64,000 bases of DNA from the NCBI RefSeq assembly GCF_019977755.1, contig NZ_AP025144.1, positions 3,286,001-3,350,000 of the forward strand. Direction: 5' to 3'. Origin of the DNA: Vibrio penaeicida (lineage in GTDB: Bacteria; Pseudomonadota; Gammaproteobacteria; Enterobacterales; Vibrionaceae). The notes beneath the pieces were generated by a model. It saw nothing but the letters and a program-made list of their open reading frames with translations. It had not been told where the DNA came from and searched no databases. Below, piece after piece: positions 1 to 10,376 of this stretch (its first letter is position 1; each line of letters starts with the position of its first letter). The translations under genes were made by a program, and so were the position numbers.

Positions 1-584
1 TGAGTGATGACTTTTTCAAGATGCTCATAGAACATTTCAAGCTCTTTGTGCCTAGGATAATCGCTTTCTTGCGGTGCTGGGTGTTCACTTGCGACGTCAT
101 TGAGGTGGGCTACTCGCACCTCATACGCCAAGGTCTGAACCGCCATAGCAAGATTCAAAGAACTGTATTCTGGGTTAGCGGGGATACAAACATGAAAATG
201 ACAACGTTGTAATTCGTCATTGGTTAACCCCGTTCTTTCTCGCCCAAATACAAGGGCAACGGGATGTTTTTTACCTTCCAACGCGAATAGCTCTCCGCAC
301 TCTCGGGGCTCTAACATTGGCCATTCTAATGTTCTAGAACGCGCACTAGAGCCAACAACAAGACCACAGTCTTCAACGGCTTCTTCTAGCGTCTTCACTA
401 CTTTCGCATTGAGAGCAATTTCACTAGCACCGGCTGCTAACGCAACAGATTGGGAGTCGACTTCACATTGAGGATCGACCAAGACCATGTTGGACAGCCC
501 CATCACTTTCATTGCACGCGCTGCGCTGCCAATATTTCCAGAGTGTGACGTACCAACGAGGACAACTTTTACTTGGTCTAACAT
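1..584 (-). CDS. trmJ: tRNA (cytidine/uridine-2'-O-)-methyltransferase TrmJ, 3' end outside window
   Basis: The reverse strand reads open from an ATG at 584-582 to the window edge, giving about 194 residues of a SPOUT-class methyltransferase. The N-terminus [20 protein letters not shown] and the later segments [12 protein letters not shown] and [10 protein letters not shown] are the conserved SPOUT cofactor-binding and knot motifs of TrmJ. The enzyme 2'-O-methylates position 32 of several tRNAs using S-adenosylmethionine. The C-terminus lies beyond base 1. It diverges from suhB. Family assignment is firm; the missing end cannot be judged. Confidence 0.93.
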   Translation of the reverse strand, partial: MLDQVKVVLVGTSHSGNIGSAARAMKVMGLSNMVLVDPQCEVDSQSVALAAGASEIALNAKVVKTLEEAVEDCGLVVGSSARSRTLEWPMLEPRECGELFALEGKKHPVALVFGRERTGLTNDELQRCHFHVCIPANPEYSSLNLAMAVQTLAYEVRVAHLNDVASEHPAPQESDYPRHKELEMFYEHLEKVIT

Positions 585-763
585 GGTGTAATTTACCGAC
601 TATTTAAAAACCGCGAAATAGTATCACAACACTCTAAAAAAGGTTATCCCTCTCCCTCAGACAGCAGTAGATTCCTTCACATTGCTAAAAAGTGACAACG
701 AAGTTGATCGTTCAAAACAAGTTTTAAGCTCAAAAAATAACCACTTCCTTTTTACCGATACTC

Positions 764-772
764 TGATATACT
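764..772 (+). promoter_or_regulatory. Extended -10 promoter candidate for suhB
   Basis: TGATATACT gives an extended -10 (TG-N-TATACT) followed by the GC-rich run CCCCGCCG. The -35 region is poor. Transcription would start near 779, just upstream of the boxA-like element. Read by eye only. Confidence 0.5.
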
Positions 773-787
773 CCCCGCCGCTTTATC

Positions 788-798
788 GTTCTTTAACA
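788..798 (+). promoter_or_regulatory. boxA-like Nus-factor element in the suhB leader
   Basis: GTTCTTTAACA in the suhB 5' untranslated region matches the core of boxA (TGCTCTTTAACA). The same core occurs twice in the rrn operon of this window, at 43162-43173 and 45235-45246 on the minus strand. SuhB is a Nus-complex partner in E. coli, and suhB is known there to be autoregulated through boxA. The element starts 29 nt before the suhB ATG. Confidence 0.7.
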
Positions 799-816
799 TC
801 CGTTGGGAAAAACTGT

Positions 817-1620
817 ATGCATCCAATGCTTAACATTGCTATTCGCGCTGCGCGAAAAGCAGGCAATCATATTGCTAAATCACTAGAAAACGCTGACAAA
901 ATTGAATCTACTCAAAAAGGCAGCAATGACTTTGTTACTAACGTAGACAAAGAAGCAGAAGCTCTGATCATCGATACCATTAAAGCCTCTTACCCAGAGC
1001 ACTGTATCGTTGCTGAAGAAAACGGTCTTATCGAAGGTAAAGATAAGGACGTACAATGGATCATCGACCCACTGGATGGCACGACAAACTTCTTAAAAGG
1101 TCTTCCTCACTTCTCTGTATCCATTGCTGTTCGAATGAAGGGCAAAACAGAAGTAGCTTGTGTATATGACCCAATGCAAAATGAGCTGTTTACTGCTCAG
1201 CGCGGCTCTGGTGCTCAACTTAACAATGCTCGCATCCGAGTAACGCCACTTAAAGACCTTCAAGGTACTGTTTTAGCAACAGGCTTCCCATTCAAGCAAA
1301 AGCAGCACTCAGAATCTTACATGAAGATTGTTTCCGGTCTGTTCACTGAATGTGCCGATTTCCGACGCACAGGCAGCGCAGCACTTGATTTGTGTTACCT
1401 AGCGGCAGGTCGTGTGGACGGTTTCTTTGAGCTTGGCTTAAAACCTTGGGACATGGCTGCGGGTGAGCTTATTGCTCGTGAAGCAGGTGCTATCCTAACT
1501 GACTTTGCAGGCGGCACAAACTACATGCAGTCTGGTAATATTGTTGGCTCTAGCCCACGCGGTGTAAAAGCAATTCTAAAACACATCCGCGAAAACGGTA
1601 ATGAAGCTATCCTGAAGTAA
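817..1620 (+). CDS. suhB: Inositol-1-monophosphatase family protein / Nus-complex factor SuhB
   Basis: A 267-residue protein, the same length as E. coli SuhB. It has the IMPase metal-binding motifs: the EE of IVAEENG near residue 68, WIIDPLDGTTNF near 83-94, and KPWDMAAGELIAREAG near 215. The frame is open upstream to 682, but MHPMLNIAIRAARKAGNHI is the conserved N-terminus, so the ATG at 817 is chosen. It hydrolyses inositol monophosphate in vitro. Its physiological role is in the Nus antitermination complex that supports rRNA synthesis and folding. The leader carries a boxA-like element, suggesting autoregulation. A strong terminator follows. Confidence 0.95.
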   Translation: MHPMLNIAIRAARKAGNHIAKSLENADKIESTQKGSNDFVTNVDKEAEALIIDTIKASYPEHCIVAEENGLIEGKDKDVQWIIDPLDGTTNFLKGLPHFSVSIAVRMKGKTEVACVYDPMQNELFTAQRGSGAQLNNARIRVTPLKDLQGTVLATGFPFKQKQHSESYMKIVSGLFTECADFRRTGSAALDLCYLAAGRVDGFFELGLKPWDMAAGELIAREAGAILTDFAGGTNYMQSGNIVGSSPRGVKAILKHIRENGNEAILK

Positions 1621-1647
1621 TTCTTCACTGTCACAAGCTGAATATCT

Positions 1648-1700
1648 AAAACACCCAGTAACTAAACGCTCTCAAGCAGTAAAGTTACTGGGTGTTTTTT
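1648..1700 (+). terminator. Rho-independent terminator of suhB
   Basis: A perfect 12-bp stem, ACACCCAGTAAC (1651-1662) with GTTACTGGGTGT (1684-1695), is followed by a T run. Confidence 0.9.
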
Positions 1701-1752
1701 ATTGTCACTTGCAAAGTGTCTAACCTTATATCAGCCCACAACTCCAGAATAC

Positions 1753-1780
1753 AAAAAAGCCACCTGAGTTAGGTGGCTTT
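1753..1780 (-). terminator. Terminator of the yajC-secD-secF operon
   Basis: On the minus strand AAAGCCACCT-aactc-AGGTGGCTTTTTT forms a G/C-rich hairpin with a T tract, 26 bp past the secF stop. Confidence 0.9.
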
Positions 1781-1805
1781 AAGATAAGACTTAGTTGTCT
1801 GTGGA

Positions 1806-2753
1806 CTAAGGTAACTCTTCGAGTTCTTCGCCCTCTTTCTCGATCTGAGGAGGCATAAGGTGCTCGCGAGTAATGCCAAGCTTCAGGGCTAATGCAGAAG
1901 CTACGTAAATAGAAGAGTACGTACCCACTGTAATACCAAGAAGTAGCGCAGTAGCGAAGCCATGAATCATCGCTCCACCTTGGGTAAACAACGCGATAAC
2001 TACAAACAAAGTGGTACCAGATGTAATCAAGGTACGGCTTAGGGTTTGAGTTACAGAGCTATTCATTACCTCGGCAGGTTCACCTTTACGCATCTTACGG
2101 AAGTTTTCTCGGATACGGTCAAATACAACGATGGTATCGTTGAGTGAGTACCCGACAACCGTTAGCAAGGCGGCTACGATGGTTAAATCAACCTCGATTT
2201 GCAGTAAGGAGAACACCCCTAAAGTGATGATAACGTCGTGCGCCAATGCCAATACGGCACCTGCAGCTAAACGCCATTCGAAGCGAATCGATACATAAAT
2301 CAAAATACAGATAAGTGCTGTCAGAATCGCCAGACCACCTGCTTCTGTTAGCTCATCGCCCACGTTGGGACCAACAAACTCAATACGACGCATTTCTAGG
2401 TTTTCGCCAGTGCCCTCTTTTATTGCATCAAGAATTTGATTACCAAGAGTTTCACCTTTTACTCCATCACGCGGACGAAGACGAACCATTACATCGCGAG
2501 ATGAGCCGAAATTCTGAACGGTCGCGTCACCGAAGCCTTTCGCTTCAAGTGCCGCTCGTACATCTTCCAAGTTTGCTGGTTGCTCAAAACCGACTTCAAT
2601 CAGCGTACCACCAGTGAAGTCCAGCCCCCAGTTCAACCCCTTACCAGCTAGTGTGCCTATTGCACCCACGATAAGTAAGACAGAAAGAACAAAGGCACCT
2701 TTCGACCAACGCATGAAGTCGATCATTTTGTCTGTTTTCAATATCTGAAACAT
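1806..2753 (-). CDS. secF: Protein translocase subunit SecF
   Basis: A 315-residue inner-membrane protein of the RND-related SecDF family. There is an N-terminal membrane segment near 17-37, then GLDFTGGTLIEVGFEQP (the conserved FTGG box), a periplasmic P4 domain, and five further membrane segments. The motif VGYSLNDTIVVFDRIREN near 200-218 is characteristic of SecF. With SecD and YajC it uses the proton motive force to help pull secreted proteins through SecYEG. It lies 9 bp downstream of secD in the yajC-secD-secF operon. Length matches the family. Confidence 0.97.
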   Translation of the reverse strand: MFQILKTDKMIDFMRWSKGAFVLSVLLIVGAIGTLAGKGLNWGLDFTGGTLIEVGFEQPANLEDVRAALEAKGFGDATVQNFGSSRDVMVRLRPRDGVKGETLGNQILDAIKEGTGENLEMRRIEFVGPNVGDELTEAGGLAILTALICILIYVSIRFEWRLAAGAVLALAHDVIITLGVFSLLQIEVDLTIVAALLTVVGYSLNDTIVVFDRIRENFRKMRKGEPAEVMNSSVTQTLSRTLITSGTTLFVVIALFTQGGAMIHGFATALLLGITVGTYSSIYVASALALKLGITREHLMPPQIEKEGEELEELP

Positions 2754-2762
2754 GATAATTCC

Positions 2763-4619
2763 TTAGATCGACAACTTGTTGATGCGCTTGCCGCCATAAA
2801 GCAGGTTCACGACACAACGTGTACCAATAATGGCAGTAAACATGGAGGTTAAAATACCGATAGACAGTGTGACAGCAAAGCCTTTAATCGCACCTGTACC
2901 TACTGCAAATAGGATGATTGCAGTAATTAGAGTGGTGATGTTGGCATCGGCAATGGTACTGAATGCGTTCGCATAACCTTGATGAATCGCTTGCTGAGGG
3001 TTTCGACCATCACGAAGCTCCTCTCGGATACGCTCAAAGATGAGGACATTCGCATCCACCGCCATACCAACGGTCAGTACAATACCTGCAATACCTGGAA
3101 GCGTCATTGTCGCACCCGGAATCATCGACATCACACCAATAATCAAGATGATGTTAGCGATTAACGCTAGGTTGGCAAAAATACCAAACTTACGGTAGTA
3201 AACTAGGCAGAACAACATCACAGCAACCAAACCAAAGATACACGCTTGAATACCCATATCGATGTTTTGCTGTCCCATAGAAGGACCGATTGTACGCTCT
3301 TCAACAATAGAGATTGGCGCGATTAGTGCACCAGCACGAAGCAGCAACGCAAGGTTGTGAGCTTCTGCAGCAGAATCAATACCAGTAATTCGGAAGCTTC
3401 GACCAAGTGCCGTTTGAATGGTCGCTTGGTTAATGACTTCTTCATGCTTGTTGAGGATTACTTTGCCTTCAGGTGTACGGCGACCACTGTCTTTGTATTC
3501 AGCAAACACGGTAGCCATCAACTTGCCAACATTCTTCTTAGAGAAGCTGGACATTTTACTGCCACCTTCACTGTCTAAGTTAATGTTAACTTGCGGACGA
3601 CCGTATTCATCGGCACTCGAACTTGCATCAGTGATGCTTGAGCCACCAAGAATAATGCGCTTTTTCAGAACAACAGGGCGACCATCACGATCAAACTTGA
3701 TTTCACTGCCTGCAGGAGCACGACCACGCGCCGCCGCTGCCAAGTCAGCTTTATCATCCACTTCACGGAATTCAAGTGTAGCGGTTGCACCTAAGATTTC
3801 TTTTGCTCGAGCAGTATCTTGAACACCAGGAAGCTCAACAACGATTCGGCTAGCACCTTGACGTTGAACTAATGGTTCAGCAACACCAAGCTCGTTCACA
3901 CGATTACGCAAAATAGTTATATTTTGCTCAACCGCATAGTTACGAATTTCTTGCAAGCGCTGCTCGGTGAATGTCGCTCTAAGAGAGAAACGGCTGCTTG
4001 TGCTGTTGTCGACAAAAATCATGTCTTGATGCGTTCTTTCAAGCAAGCTTTCAGCTTGTTCAAGCTGCTCTGCGTCTCTTAGAACGATTTCAACGGCATC
4101 TTTACCTGATTTGCGAATAGCACGATAACGAATACGTTGCTCACGTAATTCACTACGAAACGCTTCTTCTTGCTGACCAACAAGCTTTTCCATCGCAGCG
4201 TCCATGTCTACTTCCATAAGGAAGTGAACACCACCACGAAGATCCAGCCCCAGCTTCATCGGCGTAGCACCAATGGCATCGAGCCACTCTGGGGTAGCAG
4301 GAGCGAGGTTAAGAGCAACAATGGCTTCTTTTCCTAATGCTGTGTTGATAGCATCACGCGCACTGATTTGAGTATCGGTATCTAAAAAGCGAACAAGAAT
4401 GGAGCCATTTTCTAGTGCGATGGACTTTTTAGGGAGGTTTTCTTTTTCAAGAACTTCGGTAACAGCATCCAGCGTTGACATATCTACTGAGGCACCACGT
4501 GCCCCAGTAACTTGAATAGCCGGATCTTCACCATAAATATTCGGAAGTGCATACAATGCGCTGACAAGGATGAGTAACATCACCATCAGGTACTTCCACA
4601 AAGGATAACGGTTTAACAC
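2763..4619 (-). CDS. secD: Protein translocase subunit SecD
   Basis: A 618-residue inner-membrane protein, close to the 615 residues of E. coli SecD. It has an N-terminal membrane segment at about 9-26, the motif [15 protein letters not shown] near 120, a large periplasmic P1 domain, and six C-terminal membrane segments. [19 protein letters not shown] carries the conserved Asp of the proton path. It partners SecF and YajC. It sits between yajC (21 bp upstream) and secF (9 bp downstream) on the minus strand. Confidence 0.97.
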   Translation of the reverse strand: MLNRYPLWKYLMVMLLILVSALYALPNIYGEDPAIQVTGARGASVDMSTLDAVTEVLEKENLPKKSIALENGSILVRFLDTDTQISARDAINTALGKEAIVALNLAPATPEWLDAIGATPMKLGLDLRGGVHFLMEVDMDAAMEKLVGQQEEAFRSELREQRIRYRAIRKSGKDAVEIVLRDAEQLEQAESLLERTHQDMIFVDNSTSSRFSLRATFTEQRLQEIRNYAVEQNITILRNRVNELGVAEPLVQRQGASRIVVELPGVQDTARAKEILGATATLEFREVDDKADLAAAARGRAPAGSEIKFDRDGRPVVLKKRIILGGSSITDASSSADEYGRPQVNINLDSEGGSKMSSFSKKNVGKLMATVFAEYKDSGRRTPEGKVILNKHEEVINQATIQTALGRSFRITGIDSAAEAHNLALLLRAGALIAPISIVEERTIGPSMGQQNIDMGIQACIFGLVAVMLFCLVYYRKFGIFANLALIANIILIIGVMSMIPGATMTLPGIAGIVLTVGMAVDANVLIFERIREELRDGRNPQQAIHQGYANAFSTIADANITTLITAIILFAVGTGAIKGFAVTLSIGILTSMFTAIIGTRCVVNLLYGGKRINKLSI

Positions 4620-4640
4620 AGCGAGGATCCTTTAGCTGTT

Positions 4641-4973
4641 TTACAGAGATTTCAGTGTACCCTTTGGCAGCACTGCAGTAACAAAGTCTTTCTTAATAGT
4701 CACTTCGTTGTTGTCGTTCAATGCAATCGCAATGTAGTCGTTGTCTTCAGAGATTTTTGCAATCTTACCAACTAGACCACCATTGGTTAGCACTTCATCA
4801 CCTTTCTGCATTCCTGCCATTAGGTTTTTGTGCTCTTTTGAACGCTTAGCTTGTGGGCGGTAAATCATGAAGTAAAAAATAACCGCAAACATACCCAACA
4901 TGATGATCATTTCAAAACCACCACCTTGTGGAGCACCTTCACCCGCGGCGTGTGCAACAGAAATCAAACTCAT
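4641..4973 (-). CDS. yajC: Sec translocon accessory subunit YajC
   Basis: A 110-residue protein with one membrane segment (about 22-42, IIMLGMFAVIFYFMIYRPQ) followed by a small basic cytoplasmic domain (RPQAKRSKEHKNLMAGMQKGDEV). This is the YajC signature. It is the first gene of yajC-secD-secF and lies 88 bp downstream of tgt. No terminator is visible between tgt and yajC, so co-transcription with tgt is likely. Confidence 0.95.
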   Translation of the reverse strand: MSLISVAHAAGEGAPQGGGFEMIIMLGMFAVIFYFMIYRPQAKRSKEHKNLMAGMQKGDEVLTNGGLVGKIAKISEDNDYIAIALNDNNEVTIKKDFVTAVLPKGTLKSL

Positions 4974-5061
4974 TGAGAAACATCCTCTATATTATTTTAT
5001 TTAGTAGTCAATAAATTGGGACGTATTGCCCGACTTTCAAGAGCCGAGCAATAACGCACAA

Positions 5062-6228
<1,167 letters not shown>

Positions 6229-6397
6229 TTACGTACTTTGCGCCAACCAGCTTTAGCTCATCGCGCTCCTTCACACTCTGTCTAAGAGGTGTGACAGGAT
6301 TATCCTTTCCTAAAACCCCTAAGTGACCCCGTGATGCTTTATTCAGCATTGTGACATCACTTTGAGATAAGCTTCACTGGCTCCTTGAGTGAAACAA

Positions 6398-6423
6398 ACG
6401 GGAGTATATCGAAATACGCCCGT
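6398..6423 (-). terminator. Weak hairpin after queA
   Basis: On the minus strand ACGGGcGTAT-ttcgat-ATACtCCCGT forms an imperfect hairpin 12 bp past the queA stop, followed only by a short T-rich stretch. It may be a partial terminator or processing site between queA and tgt. Confidence 0.35.
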
Positions 6424-6434
6424 TAATTGTCTGA

Positions 6435-7487
6435 TTAGCCCCGCTTTTTGGTGATAAACATGGCATCACCATAACTAAAGAAGCGGTACTGTTCTTGAAC
6501 AGCATGTTCGTATGCTCTCATCACATTATCGTAACCAGCAAATGCACTGACTAACATGATGAGTGTTGATTCCGGTAGATGGAAGTTGGTAATCAAGCAA
6601 TCAACCAATTGATATTCATAACCTGGATAGATGAAGATTTCGGTGTCACCAAAAAATGGTTCAAACTCAACACCTTTCTTTTTTGCCTCTTGAGCCGCGC
6701 TCTCTAATGAACGTACCGACGTCGTACCAACAGCAATAACCCGGCCACCGCGTTTTTTAGTTGCTGCGATTGCGTCAACCACATCTTGAGGAACTTCGAC
6801 ATATTCTGCATGCATGTGATGATCGTTGATATTATCAACCCGCACAGGCTGAAAAGTACCCGCTCCTACATGCAAAGTAACGTAAGCAAATTCGACACCT
6901 TTACCTTTTATTTGTTCCAACAGTGCTTCATCAAAATGTAAGCCTGCCGTAGGCGCCGCTACCGCTCCTGGTTTTTCGTTATATACCGTTTGATAGCGCT
7001 CTTTGTCGGTGTCTTCATCGGGGCGATCAATATAAGGCGGAAGTGGCATGTGCCCAATATCGTTAAGAATATCTAAGACGTTCTTGTCTGACTTAAATTT
7101 AATCTCAAATAGCACATCGTGGCGCGCAACCATTTCAGCAAGATATTCATCATTTTCACCGAGGAAAAGCTCTGTTCCCGGCTTAGGCGGCTTCGAGCAG
7201 CGAACATGAGCCAAAATAGTATGCTCATCTAACACTCGCTCAACTAACGCTTCTAACTTGCCACCAGAAGCTTTGCGCCCAAACATACGAGCAGGAATAA
7301 CGCGTGTGTTATTAAATACCAGTAGATCGCCAGGTTGTACCTGTTCTAGAACATCTTTGAAGGTACCATCGATTAACGCTCCGCTGTCGCCTTCAAGTTG
7401 AAGTAGTCTGCTAGCAGTACGTTCAGGTTGTGGGTAACGAGCGATCAGCTCATCAGGAAGCTCAAAATGAAAATCGGATACTTGCAT
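6435..7487 (-). CDS. queA: S-adenosylmethionine:tRNA ribosyltransferase-isomerase
   Basis: A 350-residue protein matching QueA across its length: [20 protein letters not shown] at the start, [15 protein letters not shown] near 57-71, [13 protein letters not shown] near 178-190, and [19 protein letters not shown] near 300. QueA transfers the ribosyl part of SAM to preQ1-modified tRNA to form epoxyqueuosine, the step after Tgt. The start is supported by conservation. The queA-tgt-yajC-secDF order is common in gammaproteobacteria. Confidence 0.97.
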   Translation of the reverse strand: MQVSDFHFELPDELIARYPQPERTASRLLQLEGDSGALIDGTFKDVLEQVQPGDLLVFNNTRVIPARMFGRKASGGKLEALVERVLDEHTILAHVRCSKPPKPGTELFLGENDEYLAEMVARHDVLFEIKFKSDKNVLDILNDIGHMPLPPYIDRPDEDTDKERYQTVYNEKPGAVAAPTAGLHFDEALLEQIKGKGVEFAYVTLHVGAGTFQPVRVDNINDHHMHAEYVEVPQDVVDAIAATKKRGGRVIAVGTTSVRSLESAAQEAKKKGVEFEPFFGDTEIFIYPGYEYQLVDCLITNFHLPESTLIMLVSAFAGYDNVMRAYEHAVQEQYRFFSYGDAMFITKKRG

Positions 7488-7624
7488 TGCTATTGGTCTT
7501 TATAAAAATGACTGGGAATTACGCAGGGGAAGTAGTATAGGCGTCACATAGTCAATAGCAAGTATTGATGGTGGCTTTATTGTAAACGGGCGTATCGCGT
7601 CATTGACAGAGCGTTGTTCAGCCG

Positions 7625-7650
7625 TGAAAAGCGCCACTCCTGAGAGTGGC
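7625..7650 (-). terminator. Terminator of the trypsin-like protease gene
   Basis: On the minus strand GCCACTC-tcag-GAGTGGC forms a 7-bp stem followed by GCTTTTC, just after the stop at 7662. Confidence 0.75.
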
Positions 7651-7661
7651 ATTATGACGAG

Positions 7662-8822
7662 TTACTTTCGGCGAATCCAGCCCAGAAGACCGATAGCCAT
7701 CAGGAACCACAACCCTGGAGCAGAAGCCCCATCCGGCTGCTTAAAATTGCAGTTTCTTGTTGATATTCCTTCCTTGCAGTTTTCTTTATGTTCAAGTTCT
7801 TCTCTTGCATCGATAACAACGTCTGGAAGTACTACTTTTTCACTAGGTATTTTGTCGTTCGCTACGTAACTTTGAATCCACCCATAATAGGTACTTACTT
7901 TTGCATAGAACGCAGGCTTAGTATAAGAGCCGCAATTCGGTTGAAGTAAAGGTACTCCACTTGCAATTCCAATTTGTATGTTTTTACCATTGCGTTCGTA
8001 CATTAATGGTCCGCCGCTGTCTCCGTTACAAACATGTACACCATATAAAGTTCCAACCGCAGAGCCTAAGTCACGAGGCGAAGAAGGTAAGGTACAAATT
8101 TTACTCGTATTCCATGGTCCCCCCATTAAAGCAGGGAAACTTTCGTCACTCGTTAGCCGAACATAGCAATCCGCTGTCGGATAAAAAGTAAAGTTACCTT
8201 TACGTAGCGAGTCTGTCGCAACTGATGCGTTTGCATCAGTGAACCCCCACCCGTACCCCACAACATTCTCACTACGTTCGTTGTTTCGATTGTGGGTCTT
8301 CCAATCTTCATTCAACTCCTCTTCTATAACTTTCATCTCATCATTTGAAGCCAAAGTCACAGGTGAGACTCCAGATATTCTCACAGAGTTTTCCAAACGT
8401 ATTAAAGCAACATCGTGATCTAACTCCAGAGCTTTAAGCTCTACTTGGTTGTCATTACCGAGTTTTGATTCAGAATACCGAGTGTACTTGGGATAAATTA
8501 TAACGTGAGAAGGAACATAGACATCTCCAGTACCCACACCTGTTAGTGTTATGCTCCGTACAGAAATTGATAAGTCCGATGGGTGTAAGACTTTATAATC
8601 TCCATTTTCTAGAGGGAAAACGAGGCAATGAGCAGCAGTAAGTACCCAGTTTGGAGCCACCAACGTACCTGTACAATGAGGTAACTCAGCCATATCACTT
8701 GATCGAATCGCGACACGGCTTTTCGCTGTAGTATCGGTAACTATCTCACCATCGACGATTGCAAAAGAATTGACGCTCCACATCCCGGCCAAAATAGCCA
8801 TACTCGCTAGAATTTTTTTCAT
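7662..8822 (-). CDS. Secreted trypsin-like serine protease with C-terminal sorting-type tail
   Basis: A 386-residue S1-family protease. A signal peptide (1-21, ending SFA) is followed at once by IVDGEIV, the position of the activated N-terminus in trypsins. The catalytic triad is visible as LTAAHC (His65), DHDVALI (Asp137) and GDSGGP (Ser269). Cysteines are spaced as in trypsins. The tail, GASAPGLWFLMAIGLLGWIRRK (residues 365-386), is a short motif, one hydrophobic segment and a basic end, as in proteins trimmed by rhombosortase or exosortase-type enzymes, but a clear Gly-Gly or PEP box is absent. It resembles the Vibrio Ves proteases exported by type II secretion; export route here is inferred. 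Monocistronic, divergent from the CBS gene. Confidence 0.85.
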   Translation of the reverse strand: MKKILASMAILAGMWSVNSFAIVDGEIVTDTTAKSRVAIRSSDMAELPHCTGTLVAPNWVLTAAHCLVFPLENGDYKVLHPSDLSISVRSITLTGVGTGDVYVPSHVIIYPKYTRYSESKLGNDNQVELKALELDHDVALIRLENSVRISGVSPVTLASNDEMKVIEEELNEDWKTHNRNNERSENVVGYGWGFTDANASVATDSLRKGNFTFYPTADCYVRLTSDESFPALMGGPWNTSKICTLPSSPRDLGSAVGTLYGVHVCNGDSGGPLMYERNGKNIQIGIASGVPLLQPNCGSYTKPAFYAKVSTYYGWIQSYVANDKIPSEKVVLPDVVIDAREELEHKENCKEGISTRNCNFKQPDGASAPGLWFLMAIGLLGWIRRK

Positions 8823-9175
8823 GTTTATGCCTTGAACTAACCTTTCTGGGCACAGTGTGAAAGATTCATTTTGTGCAAAGAACCATCAATAAATACTTAT
8901 GCGAGACGTGACATATAATCTTTTGTTTATAAAAAGAAAAAATTTCACAAAACCGCTTTATGAGTCGCAAAAACCTAGAATTTCTCCTTCAAGGATTCTT
9001 AATCTAGACTTATAAAAACAATCAAACCACTCAAAGGCTTTACCAAAAAAACTGATCCCGATTATTCCTCCCCAATTCTTTTGAAAAATTAACCTAAAAT
9101 AGAGATTCACCTCCCAGTTAATATGCAGATAACTACCTATATTGAAAGTAGGATGACAATAAGCAGGAGGTCGAG
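8823..9175. other. Gene-free divergent intergenic region
   Basis: 353 bp between the divergent protease gene and CBS gene, strongly A/T-rich. I see no ORF with coding character. It must hold both promoters; TATAAT-like hexamers occur near 8912 but none can be assigned. The right end carries a strong ribosome-binding site, GCAGGAGGTCGAG, before the CBS gene. Confidence 0.5.
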
Positions 9176-9619
9176 ATGATCAAGATTGAAGATATGATGA
9201 CTCGCAACCCTCATACTCTTTTGCGGTCTCATTCACTACAAGACGCCAAGAACCTTATGGCCGAGCATGACATTCGTCATGTACCCATCATTGACACCGA
9301 TTCAAAACTTCTTGGTGTTATTTCTCAACGAGATGTATTAGCAACTCAAGAATCGGTGCTCACCAAAGAGGCGCAAGCTGGCTCTTTCACTCTCGCCACG
9401 CCAATAGACAAAGTAATGGTTTCAAAAGTCATTGCTGTGTCACCAAAGGCAGGGCTAAGAGAAAGCGCGATATATATGCAAAAGCATAAAATTGGATGCC
9501 TGCCTGTTGTTGAGCATGGTAAGTTGGTTGGCATTATTACGGATACAGATTTTGTTGGTATCGCCATTAACCTACTTGAAATAGAAGAAGATACGGAACC
9601 AGCAAAGGCTGATTTTTAA
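9176..9619 (+). CDS. Tandem CBS-domain protein
   Basis: A 147-residue protein made almost entirely of two CBS domains, roughly residues 8-62 (MMTRNPHTLLRSHSLQDAK...HVPIIDTDSKLLGVISQRDVL) and 78-135 (VMVSKVIAVSPKAGLRESA...LPVVEHGKLVGIITDTDF). CBS pairs bind adenine nucleotides and usually act as energy sensors. There is no other domain, so the target is unknown. The start is set by AGGAGG 7 nt upstream. Monocistronic, with a terminator at 9683-9720. Confidence 0.9.
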   Translation: MIKIEDMMTRNPHTLLRSHSLQDAKNLMAEHDIRHVPIIDTDSKLLGVISQRDVLATQESVLTKEAQAGSFTLATPIDKVMVSKVIAVSPKAGLRESAIYMQKHKIGCLPVVEHGKLVGIITDTDFVGIAINLLEIEEDTEPAKADF

Positions 9620-9682
9620 TTTCATTTTCAACACAAGCCAAGGTCCGTGGTTGGATCCGTTGTTGAATTGAAAGTGTATAAG

Positions 9683-9720
9683 CGCGCTGCCTTTTAAAAG
9701 AAGTGCGCGCCCTTTTTGTC
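9683..9720 (+). terminator. Terminator after the CBS-domain gene
   Basis: GCGCGC (9683-9688) and GCGCGC (9706-9711) flank an inner CTTTTAAAAG pairing, and CCTTTTTGT follows. Confidence 0.7.
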
Positions 9721-9766
9721 TTAGTATTAAGATGAACCACCAAATTCGCGTTAACAGTTCTATATT

Positions 9767-9788
9767 AATATTTCACTAGTGTTATATT
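9767..9788. promoter_or_regulatory. Palindromic operator candidate upstream of the PadR gene
   Basis: AATATttCACTAGTGttATATT is a 22-bp near-perfect palindrome with a perfect CACTAGTG core, centred 40 bp before the PadR start. PadR family members usually autoregulate through A/T-armed palindromes overlapping their own promoter, so this is the best operator candidate. Assignment is inference. Confidence 0.5.
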
Positions 9789-9817
9789 GAATTAATGATT
9801 TAAAGGTTCGAAATACA

Positions 9818-10366
9818 ATGCTATCAAATACTGAATTAATGCTGCTTCATCTCCTCCATCAAGATGGGAACATGTCTGGCTACGACATTAATCGCTTGGT
9901 TGAACAACGGGGTTTTCGTGAATGGGCTGAGATTGGCATGACATCTATTTACGTCAGCCTAAACAAACTCGCCAAAAAAGAACTCGTTAGAGCGGAGCTG
10001 GATATAGCAAAGAAAGGGAAAGGTCCTACACCTAAGAAATATTTTTTGCTTCCTGCGGGAACAAGCCACCTTAAACAAGAAGTGGAAAATGGGATTCAGG
10101 CACTCCGGTTAAAAGATTCTCGCTTTCGCCTATGTATTTCAGCTCTTTCGATTCTTAACAGGGAAGAACAAAAGATGCTGTTTAAAGAAAGGGCTATCGC
10201 ACTCAAAAATCGAAGACATGAACTAGAACACACGACATATATAGCTCAAGGGGGAAAAGGGCTTCCCCAAAACGTGCGCTGGCTGTTCCAATATTCATTC
10301 GACGCCCTTCAAATGGAAGTCAACTTTGCAAATAGCGTACTGAAGGATTTATCAGCAGATAGTTAA
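9818..10366 (+). CDS. PadR-family transcriptional regulator
   Basis: A 182-residue protein with an N-terminal winged helix (LSNTELMLLHLLHQDGNMSGYDINRLVEQRG, then IYVSLNKLAKKELVRAEL) and a C-terminal helical dimerisation region typical of PadR/Vir-type regulators. The wing segment GKGPTPKKYFLLPAG fits the family. It is likely a repressor that responds to a small ligand. It ends 10 bp before a BtrH_N-type gene and probably forms a two-gene operon with it. A palindrome lies in its promoter. Confidence 0.88.
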   Translation: MLSNTELMLLHLLHQDGNMSGYDINRLVEQRGFREWAEIGMTSIYVSLNKLAKKELVRAELDIAKKGKGPTPKKYFLLPAGTSHLKQEVENGIQALRLKDSRFRLCISALSILNREEQKMLFKERAIALKNRRHELEHTTYIAQGGKGLPQNVRWLFQYSFDALQMEVNFANSVLKDLSADS

Positions 10367-10376
10367 AGGATCGCTT

